From positions 38,375 through 78,208 of the forward strand of contig MU602709.1 in assembly GCA_025201865.1 (NCBI GenBank): 39,834 nucleotides of DNA, written 5' to 3'. The stretch's first letter is position 1; each line of letters opens with the position of its first letter. A program made the position numbers and the translations under genes. The notes under the pieces were generated by a model. It had not been told where the DNA came from and searched no databases. It was given only the letters and a program-made list of their open reading frames with translations. The DNA is from Ramicandelaber brevisporus. Lineage: Eukaryota > Kickxellomycota > Ramicandelaberales > Ramicandelaberaceae. Shown in pieces: positions 28,659 through 39,227 of the stretch.

Positions 28659-29788
28659 GTTCACTCACTCACTCACTTCTCCCCCGCTTACTCACTCGCT
28701 CACTCGTGCCTGTGTCGTCCTTGCCATCCATTCATCCATTCTTCATCACAGCAACAATCAACGTCTTCCTTTTGTGCACAAAGATTGTCACTTGTCTTAC
28801 TTTTGAGGATATTTTTTGCTGTTAATCGGTGCATTGGCGCCTCCGCTTACATTGGCTGACTCGTGCCACTGCCACTGCCACTGCCGCTGCCACTGCAACT
28901 GCCACCAAATAGAGTCATTCCGCCAAAAGTCACCATTTGCGCGTCTTCACACTCACAGTCTCAACCACACAGACTTCCTCGCTCACTCTTCCTTTGTCCT
29001 CGAGCCTCACTTCGACAGCACTGCCTTCAGTCTATCTGTCCCTCGCTCTCTCGTCTTACTCTTTTTTTTTGTTTGTTTCGACCATCGCCTCAATACTTTT
29101 TCTTTTCAACACTCCACACCTTTGTTTCACCTTTCTTTTCCCACCGAATCCTAGCCAACCTTTTTTCAATTGCTATCGCGCTGCCGTGTGCTGCTTGACT
29201 ACACTTTCTTTACACATCATCCCCCGTTTTACTACCTCTCTGCATCCATCCACTCGTTTTTTCCCATTTTTTTATTTGCAATTGCATTTTCTGACTTTGT
29301 TCCGCAGTATTTTTTTTTTTACTAGTACTCGTGTTCTAGACTTTGATCATCACATTTCTCTCTTTCTCTCTTTCTCTCTCTTTCTCTTTGTTTGTTCTCA
29401 TTCTTCACCCTGTATAGCTTAACATTGTTTTTTTTCTGTTCGTTTGACACTGTGCACCCCCCCCCCGCGATTCGTTTTCCCTTTTTTTATTCACTTGATT
29501 TGACCCAACTTGACTTAACTTAACTTGACTACTGCCTTTTCGCAATCCTGTTCGTTTCTTTGTTTCCTTTTTTCACAACTGTACCCATCACCCATCACCC
29601 ATCATCAACCATCCACAATCCATTAGCCATTAGTCACTCTGCCCTTTCCCCATTCTTTTCCCGTACCATTCACATCCTTCCTTGTTTTTTTTATCATTAC
29701 AGCATTCCTTTACTCACATCGGAAGTCAGCTGTATTTGTCCATCACTGTTACCCTTGAGGAGGTTTACTATCCATTCCCATCTACAGT
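28659..29788 (+). promoter_or_regulatory. Long pyrimidine-rich leader/promoter ahead of the NDT80-type gene
   Basis: The plus strand is heavily C/T-rich throughout, with CTGCCA repeats at 28863-28905, T and CTTT runs, and a ten-base C run at about 29456-29466. Several long open frames here encode only Ser/Leu/Phe/Pro strings that follow from the base composition. It is most simply the promoter and 5' leader of the gene to the right. Confidence 0.5.
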
Positions 29789-30573
29789 ATGGTCACTGCG
29801 AGCCTGTTGACCACTCTTAGCAACAACAACATTAACAACAACAGTACCATTGACAGTCAGTCTCCATCCTCATTCTTCCTTTCATCAGTCCTTCCCAGCA
29901 GCAGCAGTAGCATCAGTAAGCAGCCACCTTTGCTCACACCAGAATCAAGCTCTCCAGTCATTCGTTTTGGCGATATGGTCTCCGCAACTTCAACCAATTC
30001 AGCAGCTTCAACCAATTCAACCTCTTCTACCGCTCTTCCACCATCGTTACAGGCGAGCTCAACAATTTCATCTCACAACAACAGCATGATTTCAACTTCA
30101 GCAATTCCAGCCACAGGAGTGGTTTCAGCACCAGTTTTATACGATCCAAAATCTGTCAATAATGGCAGTGGTTTAGTTGGCGGCAATGCTGACCTCCTTG
30201 CTCAGAATCAAATCTATAGGTAAGTAAAGAAACAAAATTAACAACAACAACAACGACAGCACTATATGCTGACATCATCCATTGTTTTGATGTTATTTTA
30301 CATTTCACTTTATATTCTATATTCTATTCTTATATTTTGGACGTTGGGGCCAGCTCAGCGCCACCTCATCATCCTTACCCCTGAATCCCTTCTTTTCTTT
30401 TCTCTTTTTCTAATTCTTTTTTTGTTGTATCTCACACTTCCCATCTCGCGCTGCATACATATACTGGACACATTCATACACATCCACATACACATCCACA
30501 CAGCGCTTCACTGGTGACAGCGATCATTTCCCATGTTTGCAGGCTTGATGTGTTACGAGAGCAGCTGGATTGA
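29789..30573 (+). CDS. Ser/Thr/Asn-rich first exon, possibly the 5' part of the NDT80-type gene
   Basis: An ATG at 29789 opens a 143-codon Ser/Thr/Asn-rich frame that ends in ATCTATAG|GTAAGT, a strong 5' splice site at 30220. Two continuations are plausible. If spliced to TTTGCAG ending at 30542, the frame adds LDVLREQLD and stops at TGA 30571-30573, giving a 153-residue protein. If spliced instead to a 3' site near 32306 (TTGTAG) or 32336 (TGTCAG), the phase is right to enter the NDT80-domain frame, making this the N-terminus of that transcription factor with an intron of about 2.1 kb. No domain is recognisable in the exon itself. The coordinates given follow the first option. Confidence 0.45.
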
Positions 30574-32082
30574 TATCCCGAGTTTTCATTCATTCAGCTC
30601 CACTCTCAAATTTCGCATCCGTCTCCACCGCTACTGCATTCGCTATTCGTGTTTGGCCGATCACTGCGAACAACTCCTTGTGAAGTGATTTTGACCAACA
30701 ACATTGATCGACCAGAAATTACTTCACATCCCATTCCTCCTCCTTCTCGCTGCTCAAAGGCACATCAGTCGAGACTGGCAACCTCTCCCAATTAGTAGCC
30801 CACGCTCTCGTCTTGATTTGTTTGTGACTCCAGCCGCCTGCCCATCCATCTACCCAACCATCTATTCGCCAGCGAGCTACATTACTGTAAATGTGCCTCG
30901 CAGCGTTCCCTTGAAGGAGACTCAAATTATCAGTCACGGTGTATGGATGCAGCGAACACGCCTGGTCGTGGATCTCGTACCACTTTGACTGGTGTTCGAG
31001 CGCCAGCTCCTCCACATCTTGTATCCTCTCTTTACCACCTCCCCCTCTTTGTGCCCTTCTCCTCCTCCTCCTTCCCATCTATTTTACTTGTCTGCTCGCT
31101 CTTTTTTGTGCAGAAATGTCATATCTGAGCCCTCTCTATATCCACTCTGTCCTTGCCTTTGTCCTTGTCCTTGTCTTTTTTTTTTTGACTCTCTCCATAT
31201 CTCCTTGGTCCGGCTCAATTACGCGCACACCTCAGCACTGTGTGTACATTGCATTCCCTTCATCTCCCTCTCCACATACACACCGCGTACACGTCAGCTT
31301 CATCTCACTTTAATTGCACCAGTTTCGTCACCTCTCCGGCGCGTCTCTCTTTCTCCTCCTCTCTTCCGGACATCGCTGTGCAAACTACTCTTTTGTCTTT
31401 TCTGTTGCTGCCTGCCTTTTTTGAACTGGACAGCACATCTTTTTGGCACACTCTGCTCACGTGCATTTTGTGTGTGTGTGTGTGTCCCTCCTCTTTGTTT
31501 GATTTATCCACTATCTTTATTAGCATTGAATTGCCGCCGCAGACCTTGTGCTTGTGTCCATCGTCCTCTTGTGTGACACGCCTTGCTTTAATATTTTTTG
31601 CTTTGCTTTGTTTTGTTTCCACTTGTGATACACTGCAGTGGAAGTGGATCAACTTCGCTGCGCGTGCACTCAGCCACCAACCCTTTTCTTTTCCTCCATT
31701 AGACTGTGTGCTTGTGTCTGTGTGTGCCTGTGTGTCTGTGTGTGGATGTGTAACAGTCTCACAAGTATACATCGTCCTCTTTGTGATACCCTTGCTTCTT
31801 TTTCTTCTTGTTCCTTTTTCTTTCTGCCCACGCTTTGCTTCATTCATTCTTTCTTTCTTTAGCGACTGTCGATTTGCACATCGCACCTCCGTACCTCGTG
31901 TATTGTTGTTTTACTGACAACCAACTCGCTCATTCTTGATATCTTCATTGCTTTTGCCTCCATTTTTATACTCTATATTGCTAATTCTACTGCCACTTCA
32001 AACCTGTGGTTAATTGTTCTTATTGCTCTTGCTATCACTGCTATTATTGCTACTACTGCTGTTATTATTGTAATTTCTACGA
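30574..32082. other. Non-coding or intronic C/T-rich region
   Basis: No domain-bearing frame is recognised. It contains several modest open frames (for example 30574-30795 and 30704-30988) and a textbook polypyrimidine tract with CTTTAG at 31856-31862. GT and TGTGTG runs occur at 31470-31484 and 31708-31745. It may be a long intron or the 5' leader of the NDT80-type gene. Confidence 0.45.
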
Positions 32083-35000
32083 ATGCCGCTTCCACCGCCC
32101 ATTCCCGCTTCTGGTAAACACCAATCTCCATCACGAAATGGTCGCAATAATCATCAACCGCATTTGTCACATTTGTCACATTTGCCACATTTGCAATCTC
32201 GGATACCTGCTCAACAACAACAACAACACCAACACCAACACCAACAACACTCAAGCCGATCTCAATCTAAATGTGAATTTCTGGCTTACATTACACCATC
32301 TTGTAGCCATGCAACAAGTGGGTCTCGCATTGTCAGTGGCTCATCGGTAGCATCGCTTGGCTTGTCAACATCAAACAATGCAGCGATGTCATCTACTGCT
32401 GGTGGCGGTGGTGGATATTATCACTCGCCAATTCCTGGAGTTAGCTTTGTACCTCGCAGTGGAAGTGACAGTCTCGCATTGTCGCCTGCACAGCCAACAC
32501 CTCAGCTTCACTCGCAGCCAACTTCACCACATCAGTATGCAGCCCATACACGCCACAATCAGCCACACTCTTCCGCTGACCACCTGAGCAGCTCTGGCTT
32601 ATACGATACCTCTTCGATGGGTGCAGCCAACACTTTGATGAATGCTGTTTCGCCAGATATGATAAACCGCTTTGTTACCACAGCGACAGCTGTAAACGCC
32701 ACAACAGCCACGATTGATGGACATGGGATCAACCCGATCATGCCAATGCGCTCACCGACATCTACACTGCCGCCAGCCACGCGTCGTCGCCAGTCAACTG
32801 CACCGACACTGGAGACACCTCGCACTGTGCCCGGCTTGTCTGATTTGCCAATACCATCATCATCATCTGCATCGTATTTGGACTCGTCAATTGACCAGTT
32901 CGAGCAGCCGCTCTCCCCATCCTTATCTTCCCATCGTGCACGCCACCCATATGCATACACTCCAAATGGCAATAGCGATGCACGCAAGCGTAGTAATGGA
33001 GAGGTGGTTTTGGGCACAATTATTCCAGGCAACAATGAGAGTTATACACGCGATCCAATATTCAGTGGAGAGGGCAAACCTGGCTTTAGACTATATGACA
33101 TTGCACGACCACATGTACCAGTTAATATATCACTGGAAGCTAAATTGGACAAAGGGTTCACGCCAACAACCGACTCCTCTGAATGGACTTGTTATCGCAG
33201 AAACTATTTCCAAGTTCTGGCTGCATTTAGACTGGACCATCCCGATGACATTAAATCCAAGCACCAGCAATCAGCCCTCTCAGGTGCATCGCAGTTCAAG
33301 GGTGGCAGCAGCATCACGACATATCGAATGGATCAATTGCGTGAGAATGGATCAGTGGTTGGATCGTACAATGTAATTCAGTTCAAGATTGGAATATCAG
33401 CTCGCGTTCATGGGTCAGATCGGTCAATCCAATTAACTCAGTATACAGCCAAGCGTGATAAGGGACCTCAAAATGCACCGTTGCAGATGGACTGCGCGCC
33501 TGGAGGAAGTGTGGAGTCGTATCATTTTGCACCGTCGCACTCTGTTCAATTGTTTGAGCGTCTTCAGTTCAAGCAGGCTACCCAGAACAATGGAAAGCGC
33601 AAAGCTGCTCAGCAGCACTACTCTTTGGTGGTTGAGCTATTTGCAGTGTGCCATGGCGGCACTCAACATCTCATTTCTACTGCCACCTCTGGTCCGTTGG
33701 TTGTACGTGGTCGCAGCCCAGGTCATTACGGCGAATCCCCTGCACTCCACATGTCTGGCAAAGACGGTGAGCCCTCATCTGGCAATAGACGCCGCTACTC
33801 ATCTGCAGTTACAATCAGCACTTCTAACCTTGTGTCGTCTCCTACAGATGGCAACAATGCCACAATGCCATTAGATCCAGTTCCGAATGTGAACAGCAGT
33901 GGTAGTATGAATTTCCATGACTTCCATCGACCGTCCATTAACACTGGAAATGAGGGATTGCTGGTCGATCCTTCCGCCTCATCAATGGCCACCAATGCCC
34001 AGTCTGCATTGATGTTTGGTAGTCCAACTGGCACTGTTCCGTCAGTGGCCATTGTGGGGAATGGAGGCAGTATCGCAGCAGGTCCGCTGTCGCCAGTTGT
34101 GCCTGTTGCTCCAATTCAGCTTGTTCCAATGCCAATCCACCCTTACATTTCCTATCCAACTGCAACTGCTTTGGCTTCTCCTCTCGGCTTCGACACGAGC
34201 AACCCTGCCACGGCCGGCTTAATTCCCTCTGCTCCATACTTGAATACGCGTCACAGTATCTCTGGCGCAGCAGGCGCTGTTGGAAATGCTGACTTTATGA
34301 TGCCAACTGCTGCTTCTTCGTATCTTGGCTATCCTCCAATGCTGCCTTCTCCTGGTAACAATGCTCCAACTGCTCTCAGCCTCCAGCCTCTTCCAGTATC
34401 CACTTCGATTGGCTCTGCACCGATTGCGTCTTCAGATAACGACAGTGGATGTATCGATCCCCGCACTCTAGTTAGCCAGCAGCAACAACCAGGCGCTCTT
34501 TATTTGGACTCACACCGTGCCTCAGATCCAACTGCGCACAGTTTGTCCATTCAGCAACAGCATCAACAGCAAATCCAGCATCAGGCTGCCCTTCCACTGC
34601 GTCACCGCATGTCCGAGGGTTCAGTTCCATTCCATCACAGTTCAGCGCCGCTCGCTTTGCACTCTCCACATTTGCCATTGCCAACTACCACTACCACCAC
34701 AGCAGCAACAGCAACAACTGCAGCTGCTCTGTTGCTGGCTACCACTGCTCTGGCCACTGGCGCAGCAACTACAGCTCCCGCCGCTTGGAGCTCGAATTTC
34801 ACAGTTGGTTCGAGTGATTCTCTGATTGAATCGCCCGTCAACACTCTGTCGCCAACTGAGTCTGCTGGCCGAGTTGGCCCTGGCCGTCCATCGCTATCCT
34901 CCATACCAATTACTCAGTTCCAACAGCTGGGACGCGGTTCTATCCATTCCAGTCTTGGTGTGCCTGGCTCAGCGTTCTACTCGCCAACCTCCACCACAAC

Positions 35001-35298
35001 CGCTGGAGTCGGTCCTAACTCGCTGTCCATGATGCCAGCTACATCAATCACATCGGTCGCCAATTTGGGATCTGGCTCTGTGGATGGAAGCAGTTTGGGA
35101 CTCGCATTGGCTGCATCATCTGTTGCTGCTGGCGGCTCAGGACCAGTGAACTTTGGCGGAATTGACATGAATCAGACTCCAAGTTGGGTTCCTGCCGCTA
35201 TCAACGCCACTGAACAAGCAGCGTCAGGCAGTAGCAACGTGTCAACATCTTTGGACATTGCCAACAGCATAAGTGCGGGCAGCAGTTCCAACAATTAG
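32083..35298 (+). CDS. NDT80/PhoG-domain transcription factor
   Basis: The open frame of 1071 codons contains a clear NDT80/PhoG Ig-fold DNA-binding domain at about residues 300-549. It opens with GEVVLGTIIPGNNESYTRDPIF, includes WTCYRRNYFQVLAAF and RVHGSDRSIQLTQYTAKRDKGPQ, and closes with the hallmark PLVVRGRSPGHY. Relatives are yeast Ndt80 (mid-meiosis regulator), Neurospora VIB-1 and Aspergillus XprG (starvation, secreted proteases, incompatibility). Which role applies here is unknown. The flanks are disordered: His/Gln-rich before the domain, then long Ser/Pro/Ala-rich and short Thr/Ala-rich stretches after it. The first 75 residues are uncertain, because the ATG at 32083 may be bypassed by splicing from the exon at 29789. 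The gene converges on the Ala/Glu-rich gene, with 364 bp between stops. Confidence 0.88.
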   Translation: MPLPPPIPASGKHQSPSRNGRNNHQPHLSHLSHLPHLQSRIPAQQQQQHQHQHQQHSSRSQSKCEFLAYITPSCSHATSGSRIVSGSSVASLGLSTSNNAAMSSTAGGGGGYYHSPIPGVSFVPRSGSDSLALSPAQPTPQLHSQPTSPHQYAAHTRHNQPHSSADHLSSSGLYDTSSMGAANTLMNAVSPDMINRFVTTATAVNATTATIDGHGINPIMPMRSPTSTLPPATRRRQSTAPTLETPRTVPGLSDLPIPSSSSASYLDSSIDQFEQPLSPSLSSHRARHPYAYTPNGNSDARKRSNGEVVLGTIIPGNNESYTRDPIFSGEGKPGFRLYDIARPHVPVNISLEAKLDKGFTPTTDSSEWTCYRRNYFQVLAAFRLDHPDDIKSKHQQSALSGASQFKGGSSITTYRMDQLRENGSVVGSYNVIQFKIGISARVHGSDRSIQLTQYTAKRDKGPQNAPLQMDCAPGGSVESYHFAPSHSVQLFERLQFKQATQNNGKRKAAQQHYSLVVELFAVCHGGTQHLISTATSGPLVVRGRSPGHYGESPALHMSGKDGEPSSGNRRRYSSAVTISTSNLVSSPTDGNNATMPLDPVPNVNSSGSMNFHDFHRPSINTGNEGLLVDPSASSMATNAQSALMFGSPTGTVPSVAIVGNGGSIAAGPLSPVVPVAPIQLVPMPIHPYISYPTATALASPLGFDTSNPATAGLIPSAPYLNTRHSISGAAGAVGNADFMMPTAASSYLGYPPMLPSPGNNAPTALSLQPLPVSTSIGSAPIASSDNDSGCIDPRTLVSQQQQPGALYLDSHRASDPTAHSLSIQQQHQQQIQHQAALPLRHRMSEGSVPFHHSSAPLALHSPHLPLPTTTTTTAATATTAAALLLATTALATGAATTAPAAWSSNFTVGSSDSLIESPVNTLSPTESAGRVGPGRPSLSSIPITQFQQLGRGSIHSSLGVPGSAFYSPTSTTTAGVGPNSLSMMPATSITSVANLGSGSVDGSSLGLALAASSVAAGGSGPVNFGGIDMNQTPSWVPAAINATEQAASGSSNVSTSLDIANSISAGSSSNN

Positions 35299-35662
35299 CC
35301 ACTCTAGCAGCCTCCTTGCTTTCTTATTAGTATTATCATCAAACCATTTCCAATGCTCATGTGTCCCTCTTTTTTGTTTGTTTACTCTCTTTCTGTTTTA
35401 GTACCTATATCGCACAGTCTTTTACTAATTTTTTTATTCTGTTTATCTATCCTCTATTTGCCCCCCCCCTTTTAAACATCTATCGACCTCTGTTTCTAAC
35501 TAACTACTTTTTAACATTTACTTTTTAGTTACTATTAGTTGCTTAAAGTGGAAATATACGTTTTTTGATGGCAAAAATATAAATTAACAATGTAAAGAGA
35601 AGAAAGAGTGAGAAGCAAGTATAACTTAAGGTTGAGAACCCAAATATAAGAAAAAAATATGA
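35299..35662. other. Convergent 3' spacer
   Basis: A 364-bp A/T-rich region between two converging genes, with a nine-base C run at about 35461-35469. No gene is seen. It should contain both polyadenylation regions. Confidence 0.6.
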
Positions 35663-38272
35663 TTAAACGAACCACTTCTTGAGCTTGGCAAAGAATCCCT
35701 TCTTCTTTGGCGATGTTGGAACTTCAGATGGGATATCGTCTCCCTCGTTGGTCTCGGCATCAGACTTTGGAGAGGCAGCAGTCTCGTCAGCAGCGGCAGT
35801 TGGCACAGCAGTGGCTTCAACAGCCTCAACTTCAGCGTCTTCAACAGCGGCAACAGCTGGCTCAGCGGATTCTTCAGCAGCTGGAGCAGACTCAACTGGT
35901 GCTTCAGTTGGCTTCTCCTCGACTGGCTCAGAGGTAGCAGCAGCTGGAGCAGCATCAGTTGCTTGCTCAGCGGCTGGCTCGGCAGTGGCGGCTGGCTGCT
36001 CAGCAACTGGCTCGGCAGCGGTCTCGGCAGCAGATTCTTCAGCAGCAACTGGAGCTGCCTCAACAACTGGCTCAGCGGCAGCCTCAGCCTTCTCCTCAAC
36101 GGCAGCTGGAGCAGCCTCTTCAGTCGAGGTCTCGGCAGCGGCAGCGGCTGGTTCTTCAGCAGCCTTAGTTTCCTCAACAGCTGGAGCAGCGGTCTCTTCA
36201 GCAACTGGAGCGGCCTCAGCCTTTGGCTCCTCAGTAGCAGTAGCTGGCTCTTCAGTAGCCTCGGTGGCTGGCTCAGATACAGCCTCTGGGGCAGCGTCAG
36301 CAACCTCTGGAGCAGCTTCTGGCTCAGATGCTTGAGCTGGCTCTTCAACAGCGGCTGGAGTTTCCTCGACAGCTGGTTCGGCAGCAGCTTCAACCTTCTC
36401 CTCAGCAACAGCTGGAGCAGCTTCCTCGACCGAGGTTTCAGTGGCCTTGGACTCCTCAGCAGCCGGAGCAGCAGCCTCCTCAACAGCTGGCTGCGCTTCA
36501 ACCTTTGGCTCCTCTTCGGCAGCAGCAGGCTCAGGAACAGCCTCCTCCGGTGCGGCCTCAGTAGCGGCTGGTGCAACCTCTGGCTCGACAGCGGCAACAA
36601 CAGCAGGCTCGGCCTCGGTTTCAGCTGATGGCTCGACAGCAGTAGCTGGCTCCTCAGCAACGACATCGGCAACGACAGCGGGTTCGGCCTCCGCAGCTGG
36701 CTCTTCAGCAACTGGCTTCTCCTCCACAGCTGGCTCGGCAGTGGTAGCCTGCTCAGCGACCTCAGCAGCGACCTCAGCAGCTGGCTCTTCAGCCTTCTCC
36801 TCGGCTACGGCTTCGGTAGCAGCCTCAACCTTCTCCTCGGCAACAGCCTCCTCTTGAACTGGGGCTGGAGCAGATTCGGCCTCCACTGGCTTCTCGGCAA
36901 GCGGAGCTTCAGCATCGGCGACTACTGGCTCATCAACTGGCTTCTCTTCCGTGGCTTCTGCGACAGCTACATCAGCTGGAGTTGGGACAGGCTCAGCAGC
37001 CTCTTCAGCTTGAGCAGCAACCTCTTGGGTAGGCTCATCCTTGGCCTCCTCGGTAGTTGACTCGGCAGCTGGCTGTTCCTCGATAGCGGCCGGGGCTTCG
37101 GCTTGTTCAGCAGCTGGCTCGGATTCGGCGGCAACCTCTGGGACTGGCTCAGCAGCTTGCTCAACCTCCACCTTGGACTCCTCAGCGGTAGCTGGAGCTT
37201 CAGTTGCGGCCTCAGCGGCTGGCGCAGCGGCCTCCTCGGCGACTGGCGCAGCTTCCTCAGTGGCAGCTGGCTCCTCGGCTGGTGCAGCGGTGACTTCTTC
37301 CTCAGCAGCTGGGGCAGACTCAACAGCTGGTTCTTCAGCGGACTTGACCTCGACTGGCTCAGCAGCCTTCTCCTCAGCCTCAGCAGCGACAGCCTCCTCA
37401 GCTGGAGCAGCCTCTTCTTTGGCTGGCTCAGAGGCCTCAGCAGCAGCTGGTTCAGCAACAGCCTCAGCAACTGGTGCAGCTGGTTCCTCGGCGGCGGCGG
37501 CAGCTGGTTCAGCAACAGCCTCAGTGGCTGGTGCAGCTGGCTCCTCGCTGGTAGTAGTCGACTCCTCAACAGCTGGGGCAGCGGATGGCTGTTCAACGGC
37601 CTCTGCTTCAGCTGGAGCAGCCTGCTCTTCGGCAGCTGGTGCCTCAGATGCAACTGGCTCCTCAACCTTGGCAGCAGCCTCCTCCTCGGCAGATGTTTCG
37701 GCAACTGGAGCAGCTGGCTCGACCGGCTCAGCCGGCTTCTCCTCAGCTGCGGCCTCCACAGATTCAGCAGTTGTGGCTTCGGCGGCCTCGGCGGCTGCTG
37801 GCTCAGATGCTGGCTCGGCCTCAGTAGCCGCTGGTGCTGGCTCAGAAGCGGCAACGCTGGCTGCTTCGTCGACCTGGGCAGTCTCGCCTTCTGTGGCAGC
37901 GGTCACGGTCTCGTCTATTCAAGAATCAACAACCAATCCACAATTCAGGATAAGAGTGCCGTCATTGTCAGTATATACATCAATCTCATGCTTGTTTCAA
38001 AAACAAAGCAGCATCGTTACGCACATCCATTGTCCTCGATCTTGATCATTCTACCAAGATACTTTAAGCGCGTTTGCCATCCATCTACGAGTCGCGTATG
38101 GATTTGACCAAATGTCGTAATGTCATGATTTGATGACAAATGTTTGTTTCGATAAAAACAACATACCCTTCTGAACAGACTCGACGACGGCATCGACGGT
38201 GGCATCGACGACAGCGGTGGCATCGACGGTGGCAGTGACAGGTGCAGGAGTCTCGTTGATAATCTCGCTCAT
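35663..38272 (-). CDS. Ala/Glu/Pro-rich low-complexity protein with basic C-terminal tail (two exons)
   Basis: Exon 1 is 38167-38272 and exon 2 is 35663-37914. They are joined across a GTATGT...TAG intron with matching phase and encode 785 residues. Residues 1-35 (MSEIINETPAP..., then Val/Asp/Ala repeats) lead into about 700 residues that are almost only Ala, Glu, Pro, Val, Thr and Ser. These have imperfect repeats, including a 19-residue EEPAAP...AVAEPAA pair and a unit of about 95 residues starting EEPK.EA. The end differs: Ser/Asp-rich, then SPKKKGFFAKLKKWFV, a basic and aromatic segment that could bind acidic membrane or a partner. Very acidic overall, it should be disordered or helical. 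No family is recognised. Resemblance to neurofilament-like or cell-wall-associated repeat proteins may be compositional only. Confidence 0.8.
37915..38166 (-). other. Spliceosomal intron in the Ala/Glu-rich gene
   Basis: This 252-bp intron has donor GTATGT and acceptor GAATAG. A TACTGAC element near 37970, close to the consensus branch site, lies about 55 bases before the acceptor. It interrupts a codon after its first base, and splicing restores an open frame from MSEIINETP through to the Ala/Glu-rich region. It is the only intron in the window that I can support firmly. Confidence 0.85.
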
Positions 38273-39227
38273 GTTTGGGTGGATTAGTTTTTACTGTTGA
38301 GAAGAGTGGGAGGAGTAGGGTGGAGAGAGTTGCAGATTAGTTTGTTAAGTGAAAGGAGTGGGGGCTTTGAATGGTGGTAGCAAGACGCGTCTATACACTG
38401 GAGCAGTAAACACAGGCACGAAGAAGAAGATCTATGACTTTATGGTTGTTGGAATATGGTTGTTGGTGTAGTGTAGTGGTAGTGAAAGCAAAGTAGAGCA
38501 GAGCAGAAGAAGAGCAGAAGAAGACGACGAAGCAGCCAGGGCTTGGCTCCTGTTTGTGCTGCTGCTAGTATAAGGATAAAAAAAAAACACGGTCCGCTGG
38601 GGTTGTTGGGTGCCTGAAAAAACAAAAAAATGAGCGGAGTATGATCACATCGACATTCTTCCCCCATCGATCCAGGAACGCGACTTGTATATCCGGAGAG
38701 CATGATTGCTGCACACTGCTAGAAAAGAAGAGAAAAGAAAAGAAAGACAAACCCGTGTTTGTATGTCGAGCATTTCTCATTGACGCGTGCTGCAGCAGAT
38801 CCACGGAGCTCACATTGAAATCATCGGCATGGATTCTCCAGTTTGTACAAGATGCCGAAGGCAGCGCCTCCCAGCCGATCCCGAAATGAAAGAACAATCA
38901 ACATCTTGGGAAGTGGGAGGTTTAAGTTTAACAACGTGTGTATATCACATTGGCAGCGATATGACAAGTCACGTGATGATCGGTCACTTCATCCAATCCT
39001 CCTTTAAAACCATTGCAATGTTCTCATCCATTCTCATTACTGTTATCTCTGTATAATATGAAACTGAAATGTGTTGCATCTACAAGTTTACTGACACTTC
39101 GGACTCCGCTCTCACAATTAAGCAAGATTTCTCTCTCTCTCAGACATCACTTTTATCCGACACTTTTAGAATTCAATAAAATGCTTATCCTAAAAAAGAC
39201 GACTGGATGGTTACAGCTCCTTCTCGC
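38273..39227. other. Intergenic region between the Ala/Glu-rich gene and the acyl-CoA synthetase
   Basis: 955 bp with no supported gene. The left part is the promoter and leader of the Ala/Glu-rich gene, with AGAAGA repeats at about 38418-38530 that are C/T-rich in that gene's direction. A TCACGTGA palindrome lies at 38970-38977; it could bind a basic helix-loop-helix factor, but it is far from either start. The right part is the 3' region of the synthetase gene. Confidence 0.55.

Noticed and set aside
31305-31886. 193-codon minus-strand Lys/Glu/Arg/Thr-rich frame
   Set aside because: It is the complement of a T/C-rich tract (GA-rich on this strand). The composition is explained by the tract and there is no domain.
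28816-31917. Many Ser/Leu/Phe/Cys-rich plus-strand frames of 80-225 codons
   Set aside because: They overlap each other in different frames and follow directly from the C/T-rich composition. None has a domain.
35679-38107. Several long plus-strand open frames (Ser/Ala-, Gln-, Leu/Trp-rich) opposite the Ala/Glu-rich gene
   Set aside because: The GCT/GCA/GAG/GAA-biased codons of the minus-strand gene leave the antisense frames free of stops. Their compositions mirror those codons, and the minus-strand gene alone has a spliced start and a distinctive non-repetitive C-terminus.
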